Source of the DNA: JAFGVL01 sp964546015 | GTDB lineage: Bacteria > Bacteroidota > Bacteroidia > Bacteroidales > Paludibacteraceae | DNA length: 64,000 nucleotides | Assembly: GCA_964546015.1 (NCBI GenBank) | Contig: CAZJHO010000004.1 | Location: 1 to 64,000 of the forward strand | Reading direction: 5' to 3' | In this document: piece after piece, positions 9,336 through 18,866 of the stretch | Position numbering within the stretch: position 1 is the stretch's first letter | Layout: every line of letters begins with the position of its first letter | The notes under the pieces: model-generated | Told to the model about the DNA's origin: nothing | What the model saw: only the letters and a program-made list of their open reading frames with translations | The model's database searches: none | Made by a program: the position numbers and the translations under genes

Positions 9336-12098
9336 TTAGAACAAACTCATCTGTCCCGTAATTTCATCAATTACTTTATTGGGGTCTTCATCAAGAATTT
9401 CTTTGGTTGTTGGGATGAGGGTTTCTACCGGAGTTTCGTCTGCCGATTCATTGATTTCATCTTCGTTTTCGTCTTCAGGTTCCTTTTCTGGCAAGCGTGT
9501 TGGTTCCAGTTCGATCATTTCTTTTATTTCGTAGGTACTTATGCGTTTACCTTTAGCTTTATAGCTTTTTACGCCGATAAATTCTTCTACATCTATTTCG
9601 AGCAGATCGCGTTTAGCGTCGTCGCCACCAAATATAGCTTGGAATCGTGGATATATTTGGTCAGAAATAAGCAATAAACGGCTATCCGGATTTTCGCCCA
9701 AAAAATTTACTCGTTTTTGTGATGTTTCCAGTGTAAAGCGTTTGATGTAAGGATAACCTTGTTCGGCATCAAATAAGGCTACGCTCCATATTTTGTCGGG
9801 ATTGAATTTTTCGATGCGTAATAAATCATTTTCGTAATGATTTGTAGGGTCGAAATTAGTAGTGTAATATTCACCTTCTTTGGTAATAACGAGGATTAAA
9901 TCGTCACTGTGGAATTCTCCCAAATATTCACCGCGTGAATCATAGTTAAGACGAAGTACATCATGGTCGAACCAGATTTGCCGACCACCTAATGTTGAAC
10001 CTCCTTTTTGTTTTAATTGTATTTTGAAAATATCATTTTTGGTCAAAATATTTCCCATCGACTGACGACCTTTGATGGCAATATCGCAGAAATCTTTTTC
10101 TAACACCAATACTTTTAGGCGTGGTTTTGGCTTGAGGGTAACGCGAATAACTTCTGCTTCGCCGTTTGGGTTGGCTGTGAAATAAACCACTTTTGAACTG
10201 GGAGAACCTTTAGTAAGGTCATATTCAGTATTGCGTGTAATACTTGACACAACAAAGCGTTTGATGTAATAAGCACCCGCTTTTCCATCACGGTAAACAG
10301 CGTTGTACACAGTGCGTTTATCATTCTTTTTAAATACGGCAAGGTGCATAATGTTTTTCCCCACATACAGCTTGTCGGACACTTTCACCACCTTATATTT
10401 TCCGTCTTTGAAGAAAACAATAATATCGTCCATATCCGAACAATTGCATATGTACTCGTCCTTTTTCAAGCCGGTACCAATAAAACCTTCTTCGCGATTT
10501 ACATATAATTTTTCATTGGCTTCTACTACTTTGGCAGCTACAATAGTTTCAAAGTTACGGATTTCGGTACGGCGTGGAAAATTCTTGCTATAACGCGCCT
10601 GCAAACCGGTAAACCAAGTAATGGTAAATTCGACTAAATGTGCCAAATGATAATCAATTTCTTCTATATTATCTTTCATCAAAGCAATTTGTTCGTCGGC
10701 TTTTTCGGTGTTAAAACGCAATATGCGTCCCATTTTTATTTCCATCAATCGACCGATATCTTCACGAGTTATTTCACGAATGAAATCTTTTTTGAAAGGT
10801 TCTAATCGTTTGTCAATATGTGTGATAGCGTCTTCGATAGAAGCACTTTCTTCGAATTTTTTATCTTTATAAATGCGTTCTTCGATAAATATTTTTTCTA
10901 AAGATGAAAAGTGTAATTGCTCCAATAATTCGGTTTTTTGGATTTCGAGTTCTTGTCGCAATAATTCTTTGGTAAAATCTACATTATGGCGTAGTACATC
11001 GCTCACACCTATAAACAGTGGTTTGTTGTCCTTGATTATACAACAATTGGGCGAAACGCTCGTTTCGCAAGCGGTGAAAGCATAAAGAGCATCAATCGTT
11101 TTGTCTGATGAAGTACTGGGCAGCAAATGAACTAAAATTTCTACATTGGCAGCCGTATTATCATCCACTTTTCGAATTTTGATTTTTCCACGCTCATTAG
11201 CTTTAACAATAGAGTCGATAAGCGTTACGGTATTTGTACCATAAGGAATTTCGGTGATAGCAAGTGTCTTTTGGTCTATTTTATTGATTTTGGCACGGAT
11301 CTTCACCGCACCCCCACGCTGACCGTCATTATAGCGACTTACATCGATAGAACCACCTGTGAGGAAATCTGGTAAAAGAGTAAATTCTTCACCTTTGAGA
11401 TACGCCACGGCGGCATCTATCAATTCATTAAAATTATGTGGTAGTATTTTTGAATTTAATCCTACACCAATTCCTTCGGTTCCCTGTGCCAGCAGAAGCG
11501 GAAATTTTACCGGTAAGTAAATAGGTTCTTTGTTTCGACCATCGTATGATGGTTTCCAAGGAGTAATTTTATTATTATATAAAACTTCGAGGGCAAATTT
11601 AGATAAGCGAGCTTCTATATAACGGGGAGCGGCAGCACCATCACCGGTAAGGATGTTTCCCCAGTTCCCTTGGCAATCGATTAGCATTTCCTTTTGCCCT
11701 AAGGTAACCAGTGCATCGCCGATAGAAACATCACCATGCGGATGAAACTGCATTGTATGCCCTACAATATTTGCCACCTTGTTATAACGCCCGTCGTCCA
11801 TACGCTTCATGGAATGAAGAATGCGTCGTTGTACAGGTTTCAGTCCGTCGTTGATATGTGGTACTGCACGCTCGAGGTTCACATACGAAGCATAGTCCAA
11901 AAACCAAATTTGGTACATGCCCGAAAGGTGATGTTTGGTATTTTCATCGTTCAGGATGGGTACTTTGTAAGATGAATGTAATTCCGGCATGGGATTTTCT
12001 GTTATTTCATCAGCAGGAATTTCTTCTGTTTGAATTTCGTCTTGTTCGTCTTTGTTCTCTGGTGTTTCGAGGATTTCGTCTTGGTCTTCGGGTCTCAT
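9336..12098 (-). CDS. parC: DNA topoisomerase IV subunit A
   Basis: 920 residues from the ATG at 12098; a further 23-codon upstream extension to 12167 overlaps the promoter region and is rejected. Residues 1-45 are strongly acidic. The breakage-reunion domain follows: DYASYVNLERAVPHINDGLK, HPHGDVSIGDALV, and active-site Tyr160 in PRYIEARLS. The Ser equivalent to quinolone-resistance position 80 is Val here. The C-terminal part is the beta-pinwheel, ending in an acidic tail. It decatenates chromosomes together with ParE, which is not in this window. GyrA is a lower-probability alternative; the DYASYVNLERA start fits Bacteroidota ParC. Confidence 0.9.
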   Translation of the reverse strand: MRPEDQDEILETPENKDEQDEIQTEEIPADEITENPMPELHSSYKVPILNDENTKHHLSGMYQIWFLDYASYVNLERAVPHINDGLKPVQRRILHSMKRMDDGRYNKVANIVGHTMQFHPHGDVSIGDALVTLGQKEMLIDCQGNWGNILTGDGAAAPRYIEARLSKFALEVLYNNKITPWKPSYDGRNKEPIYLPVKFPLLLAQGTEGIGVGLNSKILPHNFNELIDAAVAYLKGEEFTLLPDFLTGGSIDVSRYNDGQRGGAVKIRAKINKIDQKTLAITEIPYGTNTVTLIDSIVKANERGKIKIRKVDDNTAANVEILVHLLPSTSSDKTIDALYAFTACETSVSPNCCIIKDNKPLFIGVSDVLRHNVDFTKELLRQELEIQKTELLEQLHFSSLEKIFIEERIYKDKKFEESASIEDAITHIDKRLEPFKKDFIREITREDIGRLMEIKMGRILRFNTEKADEQIALMKDNIEEIDYHLAHLVEFTITWFTGLQARYSKNFPRRTEIRNFETIVAAKVVEANEKLYVNREEGFIGTGLKKDEYICNCSDMDDIIVFFKDGKYKVVKVSDKLYVGKNIMHLAVFKKNDKRTVYNAVYRDGKAGAYYIKRFVVSSITRNTEYDLTKGSPSSKVVYFTANPNGEAEVIRVTLKPKPRLKVLVLEKDFCDIAIKGRQSMGNILTKNDIFKIQLKQKGGSTLGGRQIWFDHDVLRLNYDSRGEYLGEFHSDDLILVITKEGEYYTTNFDPTNHYENDLLRIEKFNPDKIWSVALFDAEQGYPYIKRFTLETSQKRVNFLGENPDSRLLLISDQIYPRFQAIFGGDDAKRDLLEIDVEEFIGVKSYKAKGKRISTYEIKEMIELEPTRLPEKEPEDENEDEINESADETPVETLIPTTKEILDEDPNKVIDEITGQMSLF

Positions 12099-12439
12099 TA
12101 TAGCGATGTGTTTTGTTCTCTGAAAGATGCAAAAGTAATAAAAATTTTGAAGGAATTTTTGAGTCATTACTCGAAAATGTCAGATATACTTCTTGTATAA
12201 AGTTTAGTTATATCATGTAAAGCATGCTTTTATTAAGATTTTTACATAAAAGAAATTTTATTTAAAAAGGAAAAGCAAACTGTCTTTAAAATTGCTACTA
12301 GAGTCATCAAGTTAAGGAAAAATAGCTTTTTCTGAAAAATAAATAAGAAAACCATTGCACAACAAAAAACTTTATCTATCTTTGCAGCCCATTTTGGACA
12401 AAGTATACTAAAAAAATAAAGTTTAATTTATTAATAGAA
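12099..12439. other. Divergent promoter region between parC and rpsL
   Basis: 341 A+T-rich bases without a gene. A minus-strand -7 box TACTTTTG (12137 down to 12130) lies 32 bp upstream of parC. The rpsL promoter lies at the other end. I see no terminator or structured leader. Confidence 0.55.
12355..12384 (+). promoter_or_regulatory. Promoter of the ribosomal superoperon (rpsL)
   Basis: TTG at 12355-12357, 19 bp, then TATCTTTG at 12377-12384 followed by C. This is an excellent Bacteroides-type promoter and leaves an untranslated leader of roughly 45 nt before rpsL. Confidence 0.8.
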
Positions 12440-12835
12440 ATGCCTACAATTCAGCAATTAGTAAGAAAAGGGCGCCAAGATTTGGAGTACACAAGTAAGT
12501 CTCCCGCGTTGGATTCATGTCCACAACGCCGTGGTGTTTGTGTGCGTGTGTACACTACAACACCAAAGAAACCAAATTCGGCTATGCGTAAAGTAGCGCG
12601 TGTTCGCCTTACCAATAAAAAAGAGGTGAATGCCTATATTCCAGGTGAAGGACACAACTTGCAAGAACACTCTATCGTATTAGTGCGTGGTGGTCGTGTA
12701 AAAGATCTTCCGGGAGTTCGTTATCACATCGTTCGCGGAACTTTGGATACAGCCGGTGTAAACGGTCGTACGCAACGCCGTTCTAAATATGGTGCTAAAC
12801 GCCCAAAACCGGGACAAGCTCCGGCAAAGAAATAG
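12440..12835 (+). CDS. rpsL: 30S ribosomal protein S12
   Basis: 131 residues. The conserved decoding-centre segment TTTPKKPNSAMRK and the GVRYHIVRG region are intact. It opens the str operon (rpsL-rpsG-fusA). No Shine-Dalgarno is seen, as is usual in this phylum. The region around TPKKPNS is the site of streptomycin-resistance changes in other bacteria; the Lys residues there look wild type. Confidence 0.98.
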   Translation: MPTIQQLVRKGRQDLEYTSKSPALDSCPQRRGVCVRVYTTTPKKPNSAMRKVARVRLTNKKEVNAYIPGEGHNLQEHSIVLVRGGRVKDLPGVRYHIVRGTLDTAGVNGRTQRRSKYGAKRPKPGQAPAKK

Positions 12836-12864
12836 TTTAAAGTTGATTGAAAAGACTTTAAACT
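12834..12864. repeat. Inverted repeat, AGTTTAAAGT family (R4)
   Basis: Perfect 10-bp arms AGTTTAAAGT (12834-12843) and ACTTTAAACT (12855-12864), beginning at the rpsL stop. There is no T run, so it is not a standard terminator. Similar AAAGTTTAAAG tracts occur at 27533-27570 and 40908-40931. Confidence 0.6.
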
Positions 12865-12964
12865 TGACAAAAGAAACAAGTTTTTTGACGCGGTTGAAGG
12901 TTGAGTAAACCATTCCAACGGGAATAGTTGAAGCATACAAACAACCAAAATTATTTTAACAAAA

Positions 12965-13441
12965 ATGAGAAAAGCTAAACCAAAAAAACGGATTATCCTT
13001 CCGGACCCCGTATTTAACGAAGTGGCAGTAAGCCGTTTTGTTAACCATTTAATGCTAAGTGGTAAAAAAAGCATTGCTTATAATATCTTCTACAGCTCAC
13101 TCGAAGTTGTAAAAGCAAAGCTATCTAATGAGCAACAAGCTCCCCTAGATATTTGGAAAAAAGCGCTTGACAACATCACACCGCAAGTAGAGGTTAAATC
13201 TCGTCGTATCGGTGGTGCTACTTTCCAAGTTCCTACTGAAATCCGTCCTGAACGCAAGGAATCAGTATCCATGAAAAACCTTATTATTTTTGCTCGCAAA
13301 CGCAGCGGTCGTTCGATGGCTGAAAAATTAGCCGCCGAAATCGTTGATGCGTATAATAATCAAGGAGGAGCGTTCAAGCGTAAAGAAGACATGCACCGTA
13401 TGGCTGAAGCGAACCGTGCTTTTGCTCAATTCAAATTTTAA
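12965..13441 (+). CDS. rpsG: 30S ribosomal protein S7
   Basis: 158 residues, the usual length, with RKAKPKKRIILPDPVF and the C-terminal RKEDMHRMAEANRAFAQF helix. S7 binds the 3' major domain of 16S rRNA. The 129-bp spacer from rpsL contains an AAAGTTTAAAG-type repeat and a small ATTCC/GGAAT hairpin. Confidence 0.98.
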   Translation: MRKAKPKKRIILPDPVFNEVAVSRFVNHLMLSGKKSIAYNIFYSSLEVVKAKLSNEQQAPLDIWKKALDNITPQVEVKSRRIGGATFQVPTEIRPERKESVSMKNLIIFARKRSGRSMAEKLAAEIVDAYNNQGGAFKRKEDMHRMAEANRAFAQFKF

Positions 13442-13465
13442 ATTATTTTAAGAGAGATATAAAAA

Positions 13466-15583
13466 ATGGCAAAAGGCGATTTAGGTTATACACGGAATAT
13501 TGGTATCATGGCGCATATCGACGCCGGAAAGACAACAACTTCGGAGCGTATTCTTTTCTATACAGGTCTTACGCACAAAATCGGTGAAGTACACGATGGA
13601 GCTGCTACTATGGACTGGATGGAGCAAGAGCAAGAACGCGGTATTACTATTACATCCGCAGCAACAACAGCTCGCTGGAAATATAATAATGACGAATATA
13701 AAATCAATTTAATTGATACCCCGGGGCATGTGGACTTTACCGTAGAAGTAGAGCGTTCTCTTCGTATTTTGGACGGAGCTGTAGCCGCATTCTGTGCCGT
13801 AGGCGGTGTGGAACCTCAGTCGGAGACTGTTTGGCGTCAAGCTGATAAATACGAAGTGCCTCGTATTTGTTATGTAAATAAAATGGACCGTTCGGGAGCT
13901 AACTTTTTTGAAGTAGCTCGCCAAATCAAAGAAGTATTAGGTGCAAATCCATGTCCGATTCAAATTCCGATCGGAGCCGAAGAAAAATTCAAAGGGATCA
14001 TTGATTTGGTAACCATGAAAGCTTATTATTGGCACGATGAAACAATGGGTGCGGATTACTCTATCGAAGAAGTCCCTGCCGAATTCAAAGCAGAAGCCGA
14101 AGAATGGAGAGATAAAATGTTGGAGAAAATCGCAGAATGCGATGATGTTTTGATGGAAAAATATTTTGAAGATCCGTCAACCATCACTGAAGCTGAAATT
14201 ATGACAGCTATCCGCAAAGGAACAATTACGATGCAAATTAATCCGATGATTTGTGGTTCTTCATTCAAGAATAAAGGTGTTCAATGTTTGCTTGATGCAG
14301 TATGTAAGTACTTGCCAAGTCCGCTTGACATCGATGCAATCAAAGGAACAGATCCTCGTAACCCTGAAAAAGTAATCACACGCAAACCTGATATTAATGA
14401 GCCTTTAACAGCTCTTGCATTTAAAATTGCAACCGATCCATTCGTAGGTCGTTTGTGTTTTTTCCGTGTATATGCAGGAAAATTAGAAGCAGGTTCGTAT
14501 GTATATAATACCCGTTCCGACAAAAAGGAGCGTATCTCACGCATTTTCCAAATGCACTCAAATAAACAAAATCCGGTTGATTTTATCGGTGCCGGAGATA
14601 TTGGTGCTGGAGTAGGTTTTAAAGATATCCGCACAGGAGATACTCTTTGCGACGAAAAAGCGCCAATCGTCCTTGAGTCTATGGACTTCCCAGAACCGGT
14701 AATCGGTATTTCGGTTGAGCCAAAAACTCAAAAGGACCTCGATAAATTAGGTATGGGTCTTTCTAAATTGGCTGAAGAAGATCCGACATTCCGCGTAAAA
14801 ACAAACGAAGAAACAGGTCAAACTGTAATCGAAGGTATGGGTGAACTTCACTTGGAAATCATCATTGACCGTTTGAAGCGTGAATTTAAAGTAGAATGTA
14901 ATCAAGGTCGTCCGCAAGTTGCCTACAAAGAAGCTATCACTAAGGAAGTAGAGCTCCGCGAAGTATACAAAAAACAAACCGGAGGTCGTGGTAAATTTGC
15001 CGATATTATTGTTAAAGTTGGTCCTATTGACGAAGGTTTCGAAGGTAACTTACAATTTGTTGATGAAGTAAAAGGTGGTAACATTCCTAAAGAATTTATC
15101 CCTTCTGTTCAAAAAGGTTTCGCTGCCGCTATGAAAAATGGAGTGTTAGCAGGCTTTACAGTTGAGCATTTAAAAGTTGTTTTGGTTGATGGTTCGTTCC
15201 ACCCTGTGGATTCAGACCAGTTATCATTTGAAATTTGTGCTCAAATAGCATTCAAGAACGCTTGTGCTAAAGCACGCCCAGTATTGATGGAGCCAATCAT
15301 GAAATTGGAAGTAGTTACTCCTGAAGAAAATATGGGTGATGTAATCGGTGATTTGAACAAACGCCGTGGTCAAGTAGAAGGAATGGAATCAAGCCGTTCA
15401 GGTGCTCGTATCGTAAAAGCAAAAGTGCCTTTGGCAGAATTATTCGGATATGTTACTGCACTTCGTACTATTACTTCAGGTCGTGCTACTTCATCGATGG
15501 AGTTCTCGCACTATGCAGAAGTCTCCACTTCAATTGCTAAAGAAGTAGTTGCCGAAGCTAAAGGAAAAGTCGAACTTCTATAA
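13466..15583 (+). CDS. fusA: Elongation factor G
   Basis: 705 residues. GTPase motifs: AHIDAGKTT (G1, about 17-25), RGITI (G2), DTPGH (G3) and NKMD (G4). Domains II-V follow, ending with the VPLAELFGYVTALRTITSGRA segment of domain V. It drives translocation. Bacteroidota carry two EF-G types; this one, inside the str operon, is the main translation factor. No tuf gene follows; the next gene is rpsJ. Confidence 0.97.
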   Translation: MAKGDLGYTRNIGIMAHIDAGKTTTSERILFYTGLTHKIGEVHDGAATMDWMEQEQERGITITSAATTARWKYNNDEYKINLIDTPGHVDFTVEVERSLRILDGAVAAFCAVGGVEPQSETVWRQADKYEVPRICYVNKMDRSGANFFEVARQIKEVLGANPCPIQIPIGAEEKFKGIIDLVTMKAYYWHDETMGADYSIEEVPAEFKAEAEEWRDKMLEKIAECDDVLMEKYFEDPSTITEAEIMTAIRKGTITMQINPMICGSSFKNKGVQCLLDAVCKYLPSPLDIDAIKGTDPRNPEKVITRKPDINEPLTALAFKIATDPFVGRLCFFRVYAGKLEAGSYVYNTRSDKKERISRIFQMHSNKQNPVDFIGAGDIGAGVGFKDIRTGDTLCDEKAPIVLESMDFPEPVIGISVEPKTQKDLDKLGMGLSKLAEEDPTFRVKTNEETGQTVIEGMGELHLEIIIDRLKREFKVECNQGRPQVAYKEAITKEVELREVYKKQTGGRGKFADIIVKVGPIDEGFEGNLQFVDEVKGGNIPKEFIPSVQKGFAAAMKNGVLAGFTVEHLKVVLVDGSFHPVDSDQLSFEICAQIAFKNACAKARPVLMEPIMKLEVVTPEENMGDVIGDLNKRRGQVEGMESSRSGARIVKAKVPLAELFGYVTALRTITSGRATSSMEFSHYAEVSTSIAKEVVAEAKGKVELL

Positions 15584-15725
15584 ATCACAAATTAAACATT
15601 TACAATTTACTATTGGTCTCTTTTGATAAAAATACTAAATTGTAAATAATAAAATAGTAAATAATGTTGGGTTAGCGAATGACTCTTAACCCGATAAAAT
15701 AAATAATGTATAATTAAAAACAAAG
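15584..15725. repeat. A+T-rich spacer element with hairpin (R3 copy 1)
   Basis: The spacer between fusA and rpsJ has an ACATTTACAATTTACTATT tract, a middle section, TAAATTGTAAATAATAAAAT followed by AGTAAATAATG, and then a GGGTTA/TAACCC hairpin (15669-15692). The spacer before rpsH (22480-22622) has the same order of parts. It is not a normal terminator and the operon continues. Confidence 0.55.
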
Positions 15726-16031
15726 ATGAGTCAAAAAATCAGAATTAAATTAAAATCTTACGATCACAATTTGGTTGATAAATCAGCTGAGAAAATCGTA
15801 AAAACAGTAAAAGCTACTGGAGCAGTAGTAAGTGGTCCAATTCCGTTGCCAACACACAAACGCGTTTTCACAGTATTGCGGGCAACATTCGTAAACAAAA
15901 AATCGCGCGAGCAATTCCAATTGTCATCTTATAAAAGATTAATTGACATCTATAGCTCAACAGCAAAAACAGTAGATGCTTTGATGAAGCTTGAATTACC
16001 AAGTGGTGTAGAAGTAGAAATCAAAGTGTAA
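15726..16031 (+). CDS. rpsJ: 30S ribosomal protein S10
   Basis: 101 residues with the IRIKLKSYDHNLVDKS start and the PLPTHKRVFTVLR loop. It is the first gene of the S10 operon and also the NusE antitermination partner. Complete. Confidence 0.98.
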   Translation: MSQKIRIKLKSYDHNLVDKSAEKIVKTVKATGAVVSGPIPLPTHKRVFTVLRATFVNKKSREQFQLSSYKRLIDIYSSTAKTVDALMKLELPSGVEVEIKV

Positions 16032-16033
16032 AA

Positions 16034-16129
16034 CCCCTAATCCCCAAAAGGGGAATTTAGGAAAACAAAGTAAAATAACACAAAATTAATAATATGCTCT
16101 TTTAAATTTCTCCTTTGGGGGATTAGGGG
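16034..16129. repeat. Large inverted repeat, CCCCTAATCCCC type
   Basis: The left arm 16034-16059 begins CCCCTAATCCCC and itself contains CCCC-AAAA-GGGG. The right arm 16103-16129 is its near-perfect reverse complement, ending GGGGGATTAGGGG. The arms are about 26 bp, separated by 43 bp. It fills the rpsJ-rplC spacer. Palindromes of this type recur in many Bacteroidota genomes. Confidence 0.8.
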
Positions 16130-16146
16130 GCTAAATAAAAATTGAA

Positions 16147-16767
16147 ATGCCAGGATTATTAGGAAAAAAAATCGGAATGACATCCGTTTTCAGTGCTGAT
16201 GGGAAAAATATTCCATGCACTGTTATCGAAGCTGGTCCTTGTGTTGTTACACAGATTAAAACCGTTGAAAATGATGGCTATTCATCGCTTCAGTTGGGTT
16301 TCATCGAAAAGAAAGAGAAACACACAGTTAAGCCTGAGTTAGGTCATGCAAAAAAAGCGGGTGTAGCACCTCAACGCCACTTGGCCGAGTTCAAAGGTTT
16401 CGAAGGCGAATTCAAATTAGGTCAAGAGATTTCTGTTATTGACCTTTTTGAAGAAGCAGATTGGGTAGATGTAGTAGGTACATCTAAAGGTAAAGGTTTT
16501 CAAGGAGTTGTAAAACGCCACGGTTTTGGCGGAGTAGGTCAATCTACTCATGGTCAACACAATCGTTTGCGTGCTCCGGGTTCGCTTGGTGCATCTTCTT
16601 ATCCTTCTAAAGTAGTAAAAGGTATGCGAATGGCAGGTCGTACGGGTGGCGACAGAGTAACCGTTCAAAATCTTCAAGTGTTAAAAGTGATTCCGGAACA
16701 TAATCTTATTTTAGTTAAAGGTTCTGTACCCGGAGCAAAAGGTTCAATCGTAACTATTAATAAATAA
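16147..16767 (+). CDS. rplC: 50S ribosomal protein L3
   Basis: 206 residues. MPGLLGKKIGMTSVF start, and the central loop with SKGKGFQGVVKRHGFGG followed by STHGQHNRLRAPGSLG reaches the peptidyl-transferase centre. The Gln in the GQHNR segment is the usual methylation site. Complete. Confidence 0.98.
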   Translation: MPGLLGKKIGMTSVFSADGKNIPCTVIEAGPCVVTQIKTVENDGYSSLQLGFIEKKEKHTVKPELGHAKKAGVAPQRHLAEFKGFEGEFKLGQEISVIDLFEEADWVDVVGTSKGKGFQGVVKRHGFGGVGQSTHGQHNRLRAPGSLGASSYPSKVVKGMRMAGRTGGDRVTVQNLQVLKVIPEHNLILVKGSVPGAKGSIVTINK

Positions 16768-16769
16768 GC

Positions 16770-17399
16770 ATGGAACTTAATATATATAACATTAAAGGAG
16801 AAGCTACCGGCAAAAAAGTTTCGTTAAATGACGCTATCTATGGTTTGGAGCCTAATGATCACGCAATATATTTGGATGTAAAACAATATCTTGCTAACCA
16901 ACGCCAAGGCACTCATAAAGCGAAACAACGCAACGAAATTTCAGGTAGTACTAAAAAGCTTGGTCGTCAAAAAGGTGGTGGCGGTGCTCGGCGTGGTGAT
17001 ATCAACTCGCCATTATTAAGAGGTGGTGCTCGCGTATTCGGACCTGTTCCACGCGATTATGGCTTCAAATTGAATAAAAAAGTAAAACAGTTAGCTCGTA
17101 AATCCGCTCTTTCGTACAAAGCTAAAGATGGAAGTATTACAGTGATTGAAAATTTCAGTTTTGAAGCACCAAAAACAAAAGAATTCGTTAGTTTGACAAA
17201 TAATTTAAAAGTTGCTGATAAAAAGTTACTTATTGTTTTATCAGAACCAAATAAAAATGTATATTTGTCGGCTCGTAATTTGAAGAACGCAGAGGTTGTA
17301 ACCGTTTCTGAATTAAATACTTATAAAATTTTGAATGCAAAATTTTTAGTGCTTACTGAAGGTTCTGTCGCTGCAATTGAACAAATTTTTAACGCATAA
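16770..17399 (+). CDS. rplD: 50S ribosomal protein L4
   Basis: 209 residues. The long exit-tunnel loop with GGGGARRGDINSPLLRGGARVFGP is conserved. It starts 2 bp after rplC. The first codons contain an unusual INI-GE start typical of Bacteroidota L4 (MELNIYNIKGE). Whether it autoregulates the S10 operon as in E. coli cannot be judged: no S10-type leader is recognisable. Confidence 0.97.
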   Translation: MELNIYNIKGEATGKKVSLNDAIYGLEPNDHAIYLDVKQYLANQRQGTHKAKQRNEISGSTKKLGRQKGGGGARRGDINSPLLRGGARVFGPVPRDYGFKLNKKVKQLARKSALSYKAKDGSITVIENFSFEAPKTKEFVSLTNNLKVADKKLLIVLSEPNKNVYLSARNLKNAEVVTVSELNTYKILNAKFLVLTEGSVAAIEQIFNA

Positions 17400-17411
17400 G
17401 GAGGTAAACAG

Positions 17412-17702
17412 ATGGGAATTATCATTAAACCTATTGTTACAGAAAAAATGACCATGCTTACCGATAAGCTTAATAGATACGGTTTTCGTGTAGATAAAAA
17501 CGCTAACAAGATTGAAATCAAAAAAGCTATCCAAGACATGTATAATGTAACTGTAGTAGCAGTAAATACCTCTATCATTCCGGGAAAGAAAAAATCTCGT
17601 TATACAAAAAGCGGTATTATTAAAGGAGCAATGAGCGATTACAAGAAAGCAATCGTTACATTGAAAGAAGGTGAAACAATAGATTTTTATAGCAATATTT
17701 AG
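17412..17702 (+). CDS. rplW: 50S ribosomal protein L23
   Basis: 96 residues with IIKPIVTEKMT start and the RYGFRVDKNANKIEIKKAI core; docking site for SRP and trigger factor at the tunnel exit. A full Shine-Dalgarno AAGGAGGT (17398-17405) overlaps the rplD stop, 6 nt before the ATG. That is strong for this phylum. Confidence 0.97.
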   Translation: MGIIIKPIVTEKMTMLTDKLNRYGFRVDKNANKIEIKKAIQDMYNVTVVAVNTSIIPGKKKSRYTKSGIIKGAMSDYKKAIVTLKEGETIDFYSNI

Positions 17703-17705
17703 AAA

Positions 17706-18530
17706 ATGGCTGTACGCAAACTAAAGCCCACAACACCGGGGCAGAGACATAAAATTATCGGTACATTTGACACGATTACAACTAATGTACCGGAAAAATC
17801 TCTTTTGAAAGGGACTAATAAGTCTGGTGGACGCAATAGTGATGGTAAAATGACTATGCGTTACATCGGAGGTGGTCACAAGAGAAAATATCGTGTAATC
17901 GATTTCAAAAGAAATAAAGACGGTGTTCCTGCAGTAGTAAAAACAATTGAGTACGATCCAAACCGTTCGGCTCGTATCGCTCTTTTGTTCTATGCCGATG
18001 GAGAAAAACGCTATATTTTAGCTCCAAACGGACTACAAGTAGGTCAAGCAATCATGTCAGGTGCAGAAGCTGCTCCTGAAGTAGGTAACGCACTTCCTTT
18101 GCAAAACATTCCACTCGGAACGATTATTCATAATATTGAATTAAATCCGGGACAAGGTGCTGCATTGGTTCGCTCGGCAGGTACATTTGCACAGTTGACT
18201 TCCCGCGAAGACAATTATGCGATTATAAAATTACCTTCAGGCGAAATCCGTAAAATCCTTTGCGCATGTAAAGCAACAATTGGTAGTGTAGGTAATTCAG
18301 ACCATGCTCTTGAAAGATCGGGTAAAGCTGGTCGTTCGCGCTGGTTAGGACGACGCCCACGCGTTCGTGGTGTAGTGATGAACCCTGTAGATCATCCAAT
18401 GGGTGGTGGAGAAGGTCGTGCATCCGGAGGACACCCACGCTCTCGTAAAGGCTTGCTGGCTAAAGGATACAAAACTCGTGCTCCTAAAAAAGGTTCTAGC
18501 AAGTATATTATTGAAAGAAGAAAAAAATAA
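17706..18530 (+). CDS. rplB: 50S ribosomal protein L2
   Basis: 274 residues. RNSDGKMTMRYIGGGHKRKY and the C-terminal GVVMNPVDHPMGGGEGR loop with the conserved His are intact. L2 is needed for peptidyl-transferase assembly. It begins 3 bp after rplW. Confidence 0.98.
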   Translation: MAVRKLKPTTPGQRHKIIGTFDTITTNVPEKSLLKGTNKSGGRNSDGKMTMRYIGGGHKRKYRVIDFKRNKDGVPAVVKTIEYDPNRSARIALLFYADGEKRYILAPNGLQVGQAIMSGAEAAPEVGNALPLQNIPLGTIIHNIELNPGQGAALVRSAGTFAQLTSREDNYAIIKLPSGEIRKILCACKATIGSVGNSDHALERSGKAGRSRWLGRRPRVRGVVMNPVDHPMGGGEGRASGGHPRSRKGLLAKGYKTRAPKKGSSKYIIERRKK

Positions 18531-18554
18531 TCGATTAAAAATTAAGTAGATAAT

Positions 18555-18824
18555 ATGAGTCGTTCACTAAAAAAAGGACCTTACATTAATTTGAAATTGG
18601 AAAAAAAGGTATTAGCCATGAATGAATCAGGTAAAAAAGCCGTGGTTAAAACATGGGCTCGTGCCTCTATGATTTCTCCTGATTTTGTAGGTCATACAAT
18701 TGCAGTTCATAACGGAAACAAATTTATCCCTGTTTATATCACCGAAAATATGGTTGGACATAAATTAGGCGAATTCTCACCAACACGCAAATTTGGCGGA
18801 CACGGTGGTAACAAGAAAAAATAA
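18555..18824 (+). CDS. rpsS: 30S ribosomal protein S19
   Basis: 89 residues. MSRSLKKGPYI start and the GHKLGEFSPTRKFGGHGG end are canonical. It sits in the 30S head with S13. Confidence 0.98.
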   Translation: MSRSLKKGPYINLKLEKKVLAMNESGKKAVVKTWARASMISPDFVGHTIAVHNGNKFIPVYITENMVGHKLGEFSPTRKFGGHGGNKKK

Positions 18825-18866
18825 TCCGTTTAATCGTCTATAAAAAATAAAAAATAGCTAAATAAA

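Noticed and set aside
11736..12103. Plus-strand frames opposite parC
   Set aside because: Shadows of the parC coding sequence without any motif.
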